Shown here: in pieces, positions 49,688 to 59,623 of the stretch
How positions within the stretch are numbered: position 1 is the first letter of the stretch
Layout of the letters: every line of letters begins with the position of its first letter
From: Gammaproteobacteria bacterium
Lineage (GTDB): Bacteria > Pseudomonadota > Gammaproteobacteria > Steroidobacterales > Steroidobacteraceae
NCBI GenBank assembly: GCA_013289615.1
Contig: JABCZO010000004.1
Coordinates: 1 to 64,000, forward strand
Reading direction: 5' to 3'
DNA length: 64,000 nt
Program-made: the position numbers and the translations under genes
Notes under the pieces: generated by a model
Told to the model about the DNA's origin: nothing
Database searches by the model: none
The model's input: only the letters and a program-made list of their open reading frames with translations

Positions 49688-50839
49688 GTGCAAGTCCGGC
49701 TCCTTACCCGGGTGAGCGACATCCCCGCCGCGCAATGGAATTCGCTGGCTGGCGACTATCCGTTCCTGCGGCACGAGTTTCTCTCGGCGATGGAGGACAG
49801 CGGCAGCGTCAGCGCGCGCAGCGGCTGGATTCCACGGCATCTGGTGCTGCTCGATCAGCACGGGCTGGCGGGCGCGGCACCGCTGTACGAGAAGGCCCAC
49901 TCCTGGGGCGAGTTCGTGTTCGACTTCGCCTGGGCGCGCGCCGCCGAACAGGCCGGCATGGACTATTACCCCAAGCTGGTGTGCGCGGTGCCGTTCACAC
50001 CGGCGACCGGCCCGCGACTGCTGTGCCGTGCCGATCTGGCCGCCGCGCCGCTGCGCCTGGCGCTGCTGCGCGCAATCCGTGAACGGCTTGCCGCCAAGGC
50101 GCTGTCCTCCGCGCACGCGCTGTTTCTGGATGCACCGGCGCGCGCTGCCTGCGAGCAGGACGGCTGGCTGTTGCGGCGCGACTGCCATTTCCAATGGCGC
50201 AACCGCGGCTATCGCGACTTCGACGATTTTCTGGACGGCTTTTCGGCCGACAAGCGCAAGAAGGCGCGGCGCGAGCGCCGCCGCGTCGCCGAGCAGGGCA
50301 TCGAATTTCGCACCTTGCGCGGCGATGAGCTCAGCGAGGAACTGATCGAGCGCGTGTTCCGGTTGCACGAGGTCACCTTCCTGCGTCACGGTCACACCCC
50401 GTACCTGAATCGCGCGTTCTTCCAGCGCATCGCGCGCTCGCTGGCTGCCAGCTTCCTGGTCAAGCTGGCGCTACGCGCCGGCGAGGTGGTGGCGGTCGCG
50501 GTGTTCTTCCGCTCCGCCGATACCCTCTACGGCCGCTATTGGGGCGCCGACGCGGACTACCACAGCCTGCACTTCGAGGCCTGCTACTACCAGGGCATCG
50601 ACTATTGCATCGACAACGGCCTGGCCGCGTTCGAGCCCGGTACCCAGGGCGAGCACAAGATCGCGCGCGGCTTCGAGCCGGTGCTGACCTGGTCCGCGCA
50701 CTGGATCACAGACCTGGCGCTGCGGCGCGCGATCAGTGCCTACCTGGCGCGCGAGGGTCAGGCAATCGACGCCTACGCCACTGAGGCCGATGCGCACGCG
50801 CCGTTTCGCAAAGGCGAGCTCACGCCGACGCCGCGATGA
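49688..50839 (+). CDS. GNAT-fold protein of the COG3146 (FemAB-like) family
   Basis: A 383-residue protein of the family annotated as peptidoglycan/'peptidogalycan' biosynthesis or GNAT N-acetyltransferase. It opens with IPAAQWNSLAGDYPFLRHEF and contains ADKRKKARRERRRV, TLYGRYWGADADYHSLHFEA and FEPGTQGEHKIARGFEPV, all hallmarks of that family. The acyl-group donor is unknown; related Fem proteins use aminoacyl-tRNA. The start is GTG at 49688, 26 bases after trxB. Its stop overlaps the aat start as ATGA, so it is co-transcribed with aat, which itself uses aminoacyl-tRNA. Confidence 0.88.
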   Translation: MQVRLLTRVSDIPAAQWNSLAGDYPFLRHEFLSAMEDSGSVSARSGWIPRHLVLLDQHGLAGAAPLYEKAHSWGEFVFDFAWARAAEQAGMDYYPKLVCAVPFTPATGPRLLCRADLAAAPLRLALLRAIRERLAAKALSSAHALFLDAPARAACEQDGWLLRRDCHFQWRNRGYRDFDDFLDGFSADKRKKARRERRRVAEQGIEFRTLRGDELSEELIERVFRLHEVTFLRHGHTPYLNRAFFQRIARSLAASFLVKLALRAGEVVAVAVFFRSADTLYGRYWGADADYHSLHFEACYYQGIDYCIDNGLAAFEPGTQGEHKIARGFEPVLTWSAHWITDLALRRAISAYLAREGQAIDAYATEADAHAPFRKGELTPTPR

Positions 50840-51489
50840 TCACCTGGCTGTCGCCCGACGACCCGCCGGAACGCTTTCCGCCGCACGAGGCGGCACTGCG
50901 CGACCCGCCGGGGCTACTCGCTGCCGGCGGCGATCTCAAGTACGAGCGCCTGCTGGCGGCTTATGAGCGCGGTATCTTTCCGTGGTATTCGCCCGGGCAG
51001 CCAGTGCTGTGGTGGTCGCCCGATCCGCGCGAGGTGCTGCTGCCGCAGGAATTTCACCGCTCGCGCCGCTTCAGTCGCAGCCTGCGCACGCGCGGCTTCG
51101 AGTGGCTGGCCGATCGCGATTTCGCCGCCGTGGTGAGCGCCTGTGCCGCACCGCGCTCGCGCAGTCCCGGTACCTGGATCACCCCTGAAATGTCCGCCGC
51201 CTATTGTGGCCTGCATCAGCGCGGGCTGGCTCACAGCTATGAAATCTGGCACGCCGATCGCCTGGTGGGCGGTGTCTACGGCGTGCACCTCGGCCGCGTG
51301 TTCTTCGGTGAATCGATGTTCAGCCGCGAGCGCGATGCCTCCAAGGCCGCCCTCGCCGGCCTGGTGCAGCGCTGCACGGCGCTCGGCATCGAGCTGATCG
51401 ACTGCCAGCTGCCCTCCGCGCACCTGCGCAGTCTGGGCAGCCGTGCAATGCCGCGGCGCCAGTTCCTGCGCTTTCTGCAGCCCGCCTAG
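50836..51489 (+). CDS. aat: Leucyl/phenylalanyl-tRNA--protein transferase
   Basis: A 217-residue enzyme adding Leu or Phe to proteins with N-terminal Arg or Lys, making them N-degron substrates for ClpS-ClpAP. The family signature includes PPGLLAAGGDLKYERLLAAY, RGIFPWYSPGQPVLWWSPDP, AHSYEIWHADRLVGGVYGVH and FFGESMFSRERDASK. Length is slightly short of the E. coli enzyme (234). clpA and clpS lie just beyond infA, so the whole N-end rule set is in 4 kb. The related arginyl-transferase gene ate, often between aat and infA, is absent. Confidence 0.96.
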   Translation: MITWLSPDDPPERFPPHEAALRDPPGLLAAGGDLKYERLLAAYERGIFPWYSPGQPVLWWSPDPREVLLPQEFHRSRRFSRSLRTRGFEWLADRDFAAVVSACAAPRSRSPGTWITPEMSAAYCGLHQRGLAHSYEIWHADRLVGGVYGVHLGRVFFGESMFSRERDASKAALAGLVQRCTALGIELIDCQLPSAHLRSLGSRAMPRRQFLRFLQPA

Positions 51490-51566
51490 AGGCCGGATGC
51501 AACCCGCATTGCATTGGGTGCGCCCTTTATGCGTAAATTCGCGCCCCTTAGGCCACGCAGCGCCGC

Positions 51567-51785
51567 ATGCCCAAAGAAGACGCCATCCAAATGGAAGGTG
51601 AGGTCGTCGAGACCCTGCCCAATACCACCTTCCGCGTGAAGCTGAAGAACGGTCACCTTGTGACCGCGCATATCTCCGGAAAGATGCGCAAGAACTATAT
51701 CCGCATCCTGACCGGTGATGCGGTGACGGTCGAAATGACCCCCTACGATCTGTCGAAGGGCCGCATCGTCTACCGCGGCCGCTAG
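51567..51785 (+). CDS. infA: Translation initiation factor IF-1
   Basis: A 72-residue S1/OB-fold protein that blocks the ribosomal A site during initiation, at exactly the usual length. It begins [20 protein letters not shown] and ends KGRIVYRGR; the [13 protein letters not shown] block is diagnostic. It lies 77 bases after aat, the same arrangement as in many gammaproteobacteria, and is convergent with clpA 23 bases away. Confidence 0.98.
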   Translation: MPKEDAIQMEGEVVETLPNTTFRVKLKNGHLVTAHISGKMRKNYIRILTGDAVTVEMTPYDLSKGRIVYRGR

Positions 51786-51808
51786 CGCAGCGCGGCCCGC
51801 AGCGACTC

Positions 51809-54082
51809 CTAGGCGGTGACTTCCGCCTGCGCCGCCGGCGCGTATTCGAGCTGCAGCGCACTCTCATCGGCCGACACCGACACCCGCACCTGGCCGCCGC
51901 CGACCAGCTTGCCGAACAGCAGCTCCTCGGCCAGCGGTCGCTTGATGTACTCCTGAATCACGCGCGCCATCGGCCGGGCTCCCATCTTCGGGTCGTAGCC
52001 CTTCTGCGCAATCCAGCGCCGCGCCGCCTCTTCGATGTTCAGTACCACGCCCTTGGGCTCGAGCTGGGCCTCGACTTCGATCAGCAGTTTGTCCACCACG
52101 CGCTCAATGGTCGCCTCATCGAGCGCGGCGAACTGGATCACCGCATCCAGGCGATTGCGAAACTCGGGTGAGAACAGCCGCCGTATCGCTTCCATGCCGT
52201 CGGTGGTGTTGTCGGCATGGGTGAAGCCGATCGACGGTCGGCTCATCTCCTGGGCGCCGGCGTTGGTGGTCATCACGATGATGACATGACGAAAATCCGC
52301 CTTGCGGCCGTTGTTGTCGGTCAGCGTGCCGTGGTCCATCACCTGCAGCAGCAGGTTGAAGACGTCCGAATGCGCCTTCTCGATCTCATCGAGCAGCAGC
52401 ACGCAGTGCGGATGCTTGGCAATCGCCTCGGTGAGCAGGCCGCCCTGATCAAAGCCGACATAGCCCGGTGGCGCACCGATCAGGCGCGACACCGTGTGCC
52501 GCTCCATATATTCCGACATGTCGAAGCGGATGAATTCGATGCCGAGCGCGATCGCCAGCTGGCGCGTGACCTCGGTCTTGCCGACGCCGGTGGGACCGGC
52601 GAACAGCAGGCTGCCGACCGGCTTGCGCTGATCGCCCAGGCCCGAGCGCGCCATCTTGATGGCGGCCGCCAGCGTCTCGATCGCCTGATTCTGGCCGAAA
52701 ATCACCAGCTTGAGATTGCGCTCGAGGTTCTTCAGCAGGTCACGGTCGGAGGCCGAGACGTTCTTGGCCGGGATCCGGGCCATGCGTGCCACCACATCCT
52801 CGATCTGGGCGACCTCGACCCGCGCCTCGCGCTCGCCCACCGGCCGCAGGCGCAGCCGGGCGCCGGCCTCATCGACCACGTCGATGGCCTTGTCGGGCAG
52901 ATGCCGTTCGTTGATGTGCCGGTCGGCCAGCTCGGCGGCCGCCCGCAGTGCCTCGTCGGTGTACTCGACGCCGTGGTGCTCCTCGAACTTCGGCTTCAGT
53001 CCCATCAGGATCTCGACCGTCTCGGCCACCGAGGGCTCGGCCACGTCGATCTTCTGAAAGCGACGCGCCAGGGCATGGTCTTTCTCGAAGATGCCGCGAT
53101 ATTCCTGGTAGGTGGTCGAGCCGATGCAGCGGATCTCGCCGTTGGCGAGCACCGGCTTGATCAGGTTGGAGGCGTCCATCACGCCGCCGGAAGCAGCCCC
53201 TGCCCCGATGACCGTGTGGATCTCGTCGATGAACAGGATCGCCCCGGGCTGCTTCTTGAGCTCGTTGACCACCGATTTCAGGCGCTTCTCGAAATCACCG
53301 CGGTACTTGGTGCCGGCGATCAGCGCGCCCATGTCGAGTGCGAAAATAGTGCAGTCGGCCAGCACTTCGGGCACCCGGCCTTCCACGATCAGTCGCGCCA
53401 GCCCTTCCGCGATCGCGGTTTTGCCCACGCCGGCCTCGCCCACGTACAGCGGATTGTTCTTGCGGCGGCGGCACAGGATCTCGATGGTGCGCTCGATCTC
53501 GAGCTTCCTGCCGATCAGCGGATCGATGCGCCCCTCCTGGGCCTGGGCGTTGAGATTGACCGCATACTTCTCGAGCGCGCTGCCCGACTCATTGTCGCGC
53601 TCGCCCTCGACCCCGGCATCATCGCGCTCCTTGTCGGCTTTCGACTCGCCGGTACGCGACAGGCCGTGGGAGATGAAATTGACCACGTCGAGCCGGGTGA
53701 CCTGGGCGCGCGCCAGCAGGAATACCGCGTGGCTCTGCTTCTCGCTGAAGATCGCCACCAGCACGTTGACCACGCCCACTTCTTTCTTGCCGCTCGACTG
53801 GACGTGAAACACGGCGCGCTGCAGCACCCGCTGGAAGCCGAGCGTCGGCTGCACTTCGCGCTCCTCGCTAGGCGCCAGGCGCGGCGTATTGCTCTCCACG
53901 TGCTGCTTGAGGTCAGCGCTCAGGCGCTCGATGTCGGCGCCGCAGCCCTCGAGCACCTCGCGCACCTTGGGTGCGTCGAGGATGGCGAGCAGCAGATGCT
54001 CGACCGTGAGGAATTCGTGACGCGCACCGCGCGCCTGGTGGAAGGCCTGGTTAAGGCAAAATTCGAGCTCGCTCGACAACAC
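51809..54082 (-). CDS. clpA: ATP-dependent Clp protease ATP-binding subunit ClpA
   Basis: A 757-residue AAA+ unfoldase feeding ClpP. The N-domain repeats (~1-145) bind ClpS. Two ATPase modules follow: Walker A GEAGVGKTAIAEG with Walker B ILFIDEIHTVIGAGA, and GPTGVGKTEVTR with VLLLDEIEKAH. The sequence between the second module and the tail has a loop of the ClpP-binding type (expected I/LGL), which I did not locate with certainty. It follows clpS by 24 bases, so it is the second gene of a clpS-clpA operon, opposite in direction to infA. Confidence 0.97.
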   Translation of the reverse strand: MLSSELEFCLNQAFHQARGARHEFLTVEHLLLAILDAPKVREVLEGCGADIERLSADLKQHVESNTPRLAPSEEREVQPTLGFQRVLQRAVFHVQSSGKKEVGVVNVLVAIFSEKQSHAVFLLARAQVTRLDVVNFISHGLSRTGESKADKERDDAGVEGERDNESGSALEKYAVNLNAQAQEGRIDPLIGRKLEIERTIEILCRRRKNNPLYVGEAGVGKTAIAEGLARLIVEGRVPEVLADCTIFALDMGALIAGTKYRGDFEKRLKSVVNELKKQPGAILFIDEIHTVIGAGAASGGVMDASNLIKPVLANGEIRCIGSTTYQEYRGIFEKDHALARRFQKIDVAEPSVAETVEILMGLKPKFEEHHGVEYTDEALRAAAELADRHINERHLPDKAIDVVDEAGARLRLRPVGEREARVEVAQIEDVVARMARIPAKNVSASDRDLLKNLERNLKLVIFGQNQAIETLAAAIKMARSGLGDQRKPVGSLLFAGPTGVGKTEVTRQLAIALGIEFIRFDMSEYMERHTVSRLIGAPPGYVGFDQGGLLTEAIAKHPHCVLLLDEIEKAHSDVFNLLLQVMDHGTLTDNNGRKADFRHVIIVMTTNAGAQEMSRPSIGFTHADNTTDGMEAIRRLFSPEFRNRLDAVIQFAALDEATIERVVDKLLIEVEAQLEPKGVVLNIEEAARRWIAQKGYDPKMGARPMARVIQEYIKRPLAEELLFGKLVGGGQVRVSVSADESALQLEYAPAAQAEVTA

Positions 54083-54106
54083 TGCTCCGTCTCTCCCGCG
54101 GATGGT

Positions 54107-54430
54107 TCAGGTTTCCTCGAGCGTACACAGCAACGGGTGCTGATGCTCGCGCGAGTAACTGGTCACTTGCGACACTTTGGTCTCTGCGATTTCGTATGTA
54201 AAGACTCCACACACACCTTTGCCACGGGTATGCACTTCCAGCATCACCCGTGTTGCCGTCGGCCGATCCATGGCGAAAAATCGCTCCAGCACTTCGACGA
54301 CGAACTCCATCGGGGTGTAGTCGTCGTTGAGCAGTATGACGCGATACAGCGGCGGCTGCGCCGTCTCCGGCGGAGCCTCCTCGACTATTACACCATGCTC
54401 GGGGCGATTAGATGCTCTGTGCTCCGTCAC
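54107..54430 (-). CDS. clpS: ClpS adaptor of the N-end rule pathway
   Basis: A 107-residue adaptor that delivers N-degron substrates to ClpAP. The flexible N-terminal ~25 residues are followed by [20 protein letters not shown], with the [10 protein letters not shown] signature that forms the N-degron pocket, and [19 protein letters not shown], which contacts ClpA. It is the first gene of the clpS-clpA operon and is divergent from gspC. Confidence 0.97.
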   Translation of the reverse strand: MTEHRASNRPEHGVIVEEAPPETAQPPLYRVILLNDDYTPMEFVVEVLERFFAMDRPTATRVMLEVHTRGKGVCGVFTYEIAETKVSQVTSYSREHQHPLLCTLEET

Positions 54431-54590
54431 GTGAAAGGCGCCCCGTCACAAAATCGCAGCGGATCTGCAGCGCGTCTGTCATTGAAGTCTAATCCACTGG
54501 GACGCATCGGTGTATCTGCCGATAGAAGCGCCGGGCGGTGTCGGCATTGAGCGACGCACGGAACTAAAAGAAATTAGACGAAACAAACAC

Positions 54591-54620
54591 TTGAGAGCGC
54601 CAACGAGTGCGCCGTATCAT
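54591..54620 (+). promoter_or_regulatory. Candidate sigma-70 promoter for gspCDEF
   Basis: A TTGAGA hexamer at 54591 and a TATCAT at 54615 are 18 bases apart, each one mismatch from the -35 and -10 consensus. A start of transcription near 54627 would leave a leader of about 26 bases. CGGAG at 54641-54645 then sits eight bases before the TTG start of gspC. No operator-like repeat overlaps it. Confidence 0.5.
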
Positions 54621-54652
54621 GTCATACCTAGGCGCTCCCCCGGAGCTTGTAA

Positions 54653-55771
54653 TTGGCCAGTGCGGTACTTTGGATCGATGAGCTCAAGTCTGTGCAGGGA
54701 CTGACGCGGTTGTTCGCAGACCGCGGTGCGCAGCTGGCTGCGCTGCTGTTGCTGCTGGCCCTGGGGGTCGACGGCGCCCTGATCCTGACCCGGGCCCTGA
54801 GCCATGGCCCGGACCTGCCCCCGCCCGGCATCGGTGCCGCCCCGTCACTGCCGCGCATGAGCGTCAACCCGACGCTGCAGCTCGCCACCATCGTCAACGC
54901 CCATCTGTTTGGCGCCGGCGCGGTGGCCGGCGGCTCGAATGCCCCGGCGACCAGCATGCCGCTGATCCTGGCGGGCGTGATCGCCGACCCCGACCCGGGC
55001 AAGGGCGTGGCGATCATTGGCGAGAACGCGGCCGCCGGCAAACTCTACGCGGTCGGCGCGGCGATTCCCGGCGGCGTGCACCTGCATGCGGTGTACAGCG
55101 ATCGGGTGCTGCTCGAGCGCAATGGAGGCCTGGAGACGCTGATGCTGCCGCGCACGCCCATGTCCGGCAGGCCGGCGGCGCCCACGGCCACAGCCGCACC
55201 GCGAGCGGTCTCGGGGCGCGACCCGGCGACCCTGCTGGCAGGCCTGGTGCGGGTGCAGCCGGTATTCAACCAGGGCAAGCTTACCGGCTATCGGATCTTC
55301 CCGGGCGGCGCCCGCGGCACCAGCGCCTTTACTCAATTGGGGCTCAAGTCCGGGGACCTGATCGAGGCGGTCAATGGCACCGCGCTCGATGATGCCGCGC
55401 GAGCGATGGAAGTGCTGCAGACCTTGTCCTCCTCGGCCACCGCCACCGTCACGGTGTCGCGCAACGGCCAGCCGCAGGAGGTCAATCTTAATCTTGCCAA
55501 CCTTAACCTTGATGCCGATTCGGGTGACAATGCCGCGCCGGGCCAGGCAGCGGCGGGGCAGAGCGCCGGCGGCACGGCGGGTGAGCCGGCAGCCGCCCCC
55601 ACCCCTGGGGTCCCGCCTCGGGGCCGCCCGGCCCCGAATTTGAATCTGAGCACTGCGCCCGGCGCCCCGGCGGCCTCCGCAGGCACTATGAACGCCGCTG
55701 CGCCCGGCGCCGATGCGCCGGCTGCGCCACCCGCGCCCAGCGGCAGCGGCAGCAGCGAACGCGACCGCTAG
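54653..55771 (+). CDS. gspC: Type II secretion system protein GspC
   Basis: A 372-residue inner-membrane protein linking the T2SS platform to the GspD secretin. A TTG start at 54653 is supported by CGGAG eight bases upstream and by lack of a better start. Residues ~27-48 form a membrane helix (LAALLLLLALGVDGALILT). The homology region (~80-160; LATIVNAHLFGA, SMPLILAGVIADP, AAAGKLYAVGAAIPGG) binds GspD. A PDZ domain follows (~205-290; VRVQPVFNQGKLTGYRIFP, LKSGDLIEAVNGTALDD). The last ~85 residues are Ala/Pro/Gly-rich and without fold. It is the first gene of gspCDEF. Confidence 0.9.
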   Translation: MASAVLWIDELKSVQGLTRLFADRGAQLAALLLLLALGVDGALILTRALSHGPDLPPPGIGAAPSLPRMSVNPTLQLATIVNAHLFGAGAVAGGSNAPATSMPLILAGVIADPDPGKGVAIIGENAAAGKLYAVGAAIPGGVHLHAVYSDRVLLERNGGLETLMLPRTPMSGRPAAPTATAAPRAVSGRDPATLLAGLVRVQPVFNQGKLTGYRIFPGGARGTSAFTQLGLKSGDLIEAVNGTALDDAARAMEVLQTLSSSATATVTVSRNGQPQEVNLNLANLNLDADSGDNAAPGQAAAGQSAGGTAGEPAAAPTPGVPPRGRPAPNLNLSTAPGAPAASAGTMNAAAPGADAPAAPPAPSGSGSSERDR

Positions 55772-55794
55772 CACATACCCAGGAATGAGCACTG

Positions 55795-58134
55795 ATGTCC
55801 CATAGACCAACGATCGTTCGTGCGCCGCGCCGGCCGCGCCAGCTCGCGATCGTGCTCGCCGCGCTGGCGTTAAGCGCGCTGGCGCTCGGCCAGCAGCAGG
55901 GTGCGCAGCACGTCATCGCCGCGGGCGATCACCCCTCCACGCAGCGCATTACGCCGAATTTCAAGGACGCCGACATCACGCAGATCATCGAGGCGGTCAG
56001 CATGTCCACCGGCAAGAACTTCATCGTCGACCCGCGCGTGCGTGCGCAGGTGACGATGCTGTCGTCAACGCCGATGACACCGGACCAGTTCTACCAGGCG
56101 TTCCTCGCGATCCTGCAGGTGCATGGCTTCGTGGCCGTGCCGGCCGGCAATGTCGTCAAGATCATTCCCGACGCCAACATGCGCCAGTATCCGGCCAACG
56201 ACCTGCCGCACAGCGTGAGTTCGACCTCGGATGAACTGGTCACGCAGGTGCTCGCCGTCAAGAACGTCGGTGCCGCGCAGCTGGTGCCGGTGCTGCGGCC
56301 GCTGATGCCGCAGAATGCGCAGCTCTCGGCGGTCACCGGCGCCAACATCCTGATCATCTCGGACCGCGCCAGCAACGTGAATCGGATGATGCGCATCATT
56401 GCGCGCATCGATGAGGTCGGAAATCCGGACGTGGACGTGATCACGCTGCGCAGCGCCACCGCGGCCGATACCGCGCGGGTACTCAATTCGCTGCTGGCGC
56501 AGAGCGGGGAGACCGGCGGCAGCCTCAAGATCGTCGCCGACGATCGCTCCAACAGTATCCTGCTGAGCGGCGACGACAACATACGCATGCGCGTCAAGGC
56601 GCTGGTGACGCACCTAGATACGCCGGTCGATACCGGCAGCGAAACGCAGGTGCGCTACCTGCGCTTCTCCGACGCCGAGGACCTGGCGACGCGCCTCAAG
56701 GAGCAGATGTCGGGCACCAGCAGCAGCAGCAGCAGTTCCACTGCCGCGATGGCCGCGCTGCTCAACCGCCAGCCAACCCAACCGCAGCCGAACGCCCAGG
56801 GCAACACCCCGCCCCCGGGCGCGGCCACGCCGGCCGCCGCCGGCGGCTCGGCCACCATCTCGCTCGCCGGCGGCACCGCCACCATCTGGGCCGACAAGGC
56901 CAACAACGCGCTGGTGATCACCGCCGGCCAGCGCAGCATGCGTGCGCTCAATGCGGTGATCGACAAGCTCGACATCCGCCAGCCGCAGGTCTATGTGGAG
57001 GCCATCATCGCCGAGGTGACGGTCGACAAGACCGCGGATCTGGGCGTGAACTGGGCCATCGACGGCACCAACAGCAGCGTCGGCGTCGGCGGCTTTGTGT
57101 CCCCGGTCGGCGGCAGCTCGATCGTTGACCTGGTGACCGCGGCACTGGGCGCCAGCGGCAGCGCCTCGGCCACCACCGGCACCACGACCACCAGCACCAG
57201 CAGCCTGTCGGATGCCACCCTCAACGGCACCACGCTCGGCATCGGCCGGCTGAAGGCATCGGGCGTCAACTTTGCGCTGATGCTGCGCGCGCTGCAGGGC
57301 GATTCGCGCACCAATATCCTCGGCACCCCGTCGGTGGTCACGCGCAACAACCAGGAAGCCAAGATGGAAGTGGCCCAGGAAGTGCCGTTCCTGACCGGCC
57401 AGTACTCCACCACCAACGGCACCGGCAGCGCCTTCCAGACCATCCAGCGCGAGGAGGTCGGTACCATCCTGACGGTGACCCCGACCATCAGTGAAGGCGA
57501 CACCGTGCTGCTCAAGCTGCAGGTCGAGAGCTCGAGCCTGGCTGCCAGTTCCCAGGGCGCGGTGGACCTGATCACCAACAAGCGTGCGATCACCACCAGC
57601 GTGCTGATCAAGGACGCCGGCACGCTGGTGCTTGGCGGGCTGATCCAGGACAGTGTGACCAACGGCGAGCAGTCGGTACCGCTGCTGGGCAGTATTCCGT
57701 TCATCGGCGAGCTGTTCCGCACCCGCAATACCGAGAAGACCAAGACCAATTTCCTGATCTTTCTGCAGCCGCACATCCTGCGCAACGACGCCCAGGCCTC
57801 GGTCGAGACCGACGCCAAGTACGAATACATCCGCGATCAGCAGCGCCTGCTCAACAAGGACCCGCGGGCGCTGCCGCTGCAGCCGTATGCACCGTCGGAT
57901 CCGCTGCCGTCGATGGAAAACGGCCGCACCTCGAGCGGCATCCTCAGCCCGGACGCCGACTCGGGGCGCAAGCCCACCAGGAAGCCGGACATCAGTGGCG
58001 CTGCCAGCTCCGGCGGCAACGCCGCCGCGCCGGTGGTAACACCGTATGGCGGCACCGGCAGCGCACCCGATAATTCCGCCCCCGCCCCCGCCCCCGTCCC
58101 CACGCCGGCCCCGGCCAGCGGTGCGCCGCAGTGA
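55795..58134 (+). CDS. gspD: Type II secretion system secretin GspD
   Basis: A 779-residue outer-membrane channel. A signal peptide ([18 protein letters not shown]) leads to the N0 domain ([20 protein letters not shown]) and N1-N3 repeats. A long Ser/Gly/Pro/Ala-rich insertion (~310-345) lies within the N3 domain, and the secretin core follows, with [34 protein letters not shown] and [12 protein letters not shown]. The C-terminal ~90 residues are Pro/Ala-rich, where GspS pilotins may bind. It follows gspC by 23 bases (AGGA upstream of ATG) and overlaps gspE with a GTGA. Confidence 0.96.
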   Translation: MSHRPTIVRAPRRPRQLAIVLAALALSALALGQQQGAQHVIAAGDHPSTQRITPNFKDADITQIIEAVSMSTGKNFIVDPRVRAQVTMLSSTPMTPDQFYQAFLAILQVHGFVAVPAGNVVKIIPDANMRQYPANDLPHSVSSTSDELVTQVLAVKNVGAAQLVPVLRPLMPQNAQLSAVTGANILIISDRASNVNRMMRIIARIDEVGNPDVDVITLRSATAADTARVLNSLLAQSGETGGSLKIVADDRSNSILLSGDDNIRMRVKALVTHLDTPVDTGSETQVRYLRFSDAEDLATRLKEQMSGTSSSSSSSTAAMAALLNRQPTQPQPNAQGNTPPPGAATPAAAGGSATISLAGGTATIWADKANNALVITAGQRSMRALNAVIDKLDIRQPQVYVEAIIAEVTVDKTADLGVNWAIDGTNSSVGVGGFVSPVGGSSIVDLVTAALGASGSASATTGTTTTSTSSLSDATLNGTTLGIGRLKASGVNFALMLRALQGDSRTNILGTPSVVTRNNQEAKMEVAQEVPFLTGQYSTTNGTGSAFQTIQREEVGTILTVTPTISEGDTVLLKLQVESSSLAASSQGAVDLITNKRAITTSVLIKDAGTLVLGGLIQDSVTNGEQSVPLLGSIPFIGELFRTRNTEKTKTNFLIFLQPHILRNDAQASVETDAKYEYIRDQQRLLNKDPRALPLQPYAPSDPLPSMENGRTSSGILSPDADSGRKPTRKPDISGAASSGGNAAAPVVTPYGGTGSAPDNSAPAPAPVPTPAPASGAPQ

Positions 58135-59612
58135 GCGCGGTGGTCGAGCAGGCGGCTGTCGACTATCGGCTGCCGTTTACATTTGCCCGCCGCCACGGGG
58201 TTCTGGTGCGCGGCATCGAGGCGGGAGTTGCCGATTGTGTCTATCGCGCGCCGGCCTCGCCGGTGGCGCTGGCGGAGGCGCGGCGCTTTCTGCGTCTGCC
58301 GGTCAGGCTGACGATGGTGGACAGCGAGGCCTTTGACGAGCTGCTGCGCAAGACCTATGAAGGCGGCGGCGAGTCGATGCAGATCGGTCTCGACGACACC
58401 ACCGATCTGGGACAGCTGGCGCAGGAACTGCCCGAGCAGGCCGATCTGCTCGAGAGCAACGACGATGCGCCGATCATCCGCCTGATCAACGCGGTGCTGA
58501 CCCAGGCGATCCGCGAGAACGCCTCGGATATCCACATCGAGCCGTTCGAGAATCGCCTGGTGGTGCGCTTTCGCGTCGACGGCATCCTGCGCGAGGTGCT
58601 GCAGTCCCGGCGCGGCGTCGCCCCGCTGGTGGTGTCGCGCATCAAGGTCATGTCCAAGCTCGACATCGCCGAGAAACGCCTGCCGCAGGACGGGCGCATC
58701 AGCCTGCGCATCGCCGGCCGCGCGGTCGACGTGCGCGTGTCCACCATACCGTCCGGACACGGCGAGCGCGTGGTGCTGCGCCTGCTGGACAAGCAGGCCG
58801 GCCGGCTGGAGCTGGATTCCCTCGGCATGGGCGAGCACACGCAGCAGCTGATCGACGAGCTGATCCACAAGCCGCACGGCATCCTGCTGGTCACCGGCCC
58901 GACCGGCTCGGGCAAGACCACCACGCTGTACGCCGCGCTCGAACGGCTCAACGACAACACCCGCAACATCATGACGGTCGAGGATCCGATCGAGTACTAC
59001 ATCGATGGCATCGGCCAGACGCAGGTCAACACCAAGGTGGAGATGACCTTTGCGCGCGGTCTGCGCGCGATCCTGCGCCAGGACCCGGACGTGGTGCTGG
59101 TCGGGGAAATCCGCGATCTGGAGACCGCGCAGATCGCGGTGCAGGCGAGCCTCACCGGACACCTGGTGCTATCGACGCTGCACACCAACACCGCTGCCGG
59201 CGCGCTCACCCGGCTGCGCGACATGGGCATCGAGCCGTTCCTGCTGTCCTCGAGCCTGATCGGGGTGCTGGCGCAGCGCCTGGTGCGCGTGCTCAGCCCC
59301 GAAACGCGCCAGGCGTTTCCGGCCGGCGAATACGAGCGCCGCCTGCTGGGACTGGAGCCGACCGAACCGTCCCCGACACTGTACCGGCCCGGCCGCGACC
59401 CCGGCGGCGGCTATCGCGGCCGCACCGGCATCTACGAGTTGATCCTGATCGACGATACGCTGCGTACCATGATTCACGACGGTATCGGCGAGCATGAGCT
59501 GGAACGCTACGCCCGCAAGTTCACCCCGTCGATCCGCGATGACGGGCTGGGACGCGTGCTCAAGGGCCAGACCACGGTCGAAGAAGTCCTGCGCGTCACC
59601 CGCGAGGACTAG
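58131..59612 (+). CDS. gspE: Type II secretion ATPase GspE, lacking the tetracysteine zinc site
   Basis: A 493-residue hexameric ATPase powering pseudopilus assembly. The start is GTG at 58131, overlapping the gspD stop. The N1E region is followed by [16 protein letters not shown], then Walker [14 protein letters not shown], an Asp box ([17 protein letters not shown]), Walker [13 protein letters not shown] and the His box [10 protein letters not shown]. The zinc-binding C-M domain, which in GspE/PilB proteins has CxxC...CxxC, here reads LSPETRQAF (from ~388) and [14 protein letters not shown] (~420-433), so none of the four Cys remain. [11 protein letters not shown], the rest of the domain, is intact, so the protein is probably folded without zinc. 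Confidence 0.95.
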   Translation: MSAVVEQAAVDYRLPFTFARRHGVLVRGIEAGVADCVYRAPASPVALAEARRFLRLPVRLTMVDSEAFDELLRKTYEGGGESMQIGLDDTTDLGQLAQELPEQADLLESNDDAPIIRLINAVLTQAIRENASDIHIEPFENRLVVRFRVDGILREVLQSRRGVAPLVVSRIKVMSKLDIAEKRLPQDGRISLRIAGRAVDVRVSTIPSGHGERVVLRLLDKQAGRLELDSLGMGEHTQQLIDELIHKPHGILLVTGPTGSGKTTTLYAALERLNDNTRNIMTVEDPIEYYIDGIGQTQVNTKVEMTFARGLRAILRQDPDVVLVGEIRDLETAQIAVQASLTGHLVLSTLHTNTAAGALTRLRDMGIEPFLLSSSLIGVLAQRLVRVLSPETRQAFPAGEYERRLLGLEPTEPSPTLYRPGRDPGGGYRGRTGIYELILIDDTLRTMIHDGIGEHELERYARKFTPSIRDDGLGRVLKGQTTVEEVLRVTRED

Positions 59613-59623
59613 ACTTACCGCCC

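Noticed and set aside
52217-54550. 777-codon plus-strand frame antisense to clpA
   Set aside because: It mirrors clpA codons and lacks any family pattern; clpA is unmistakable on the minus strand.
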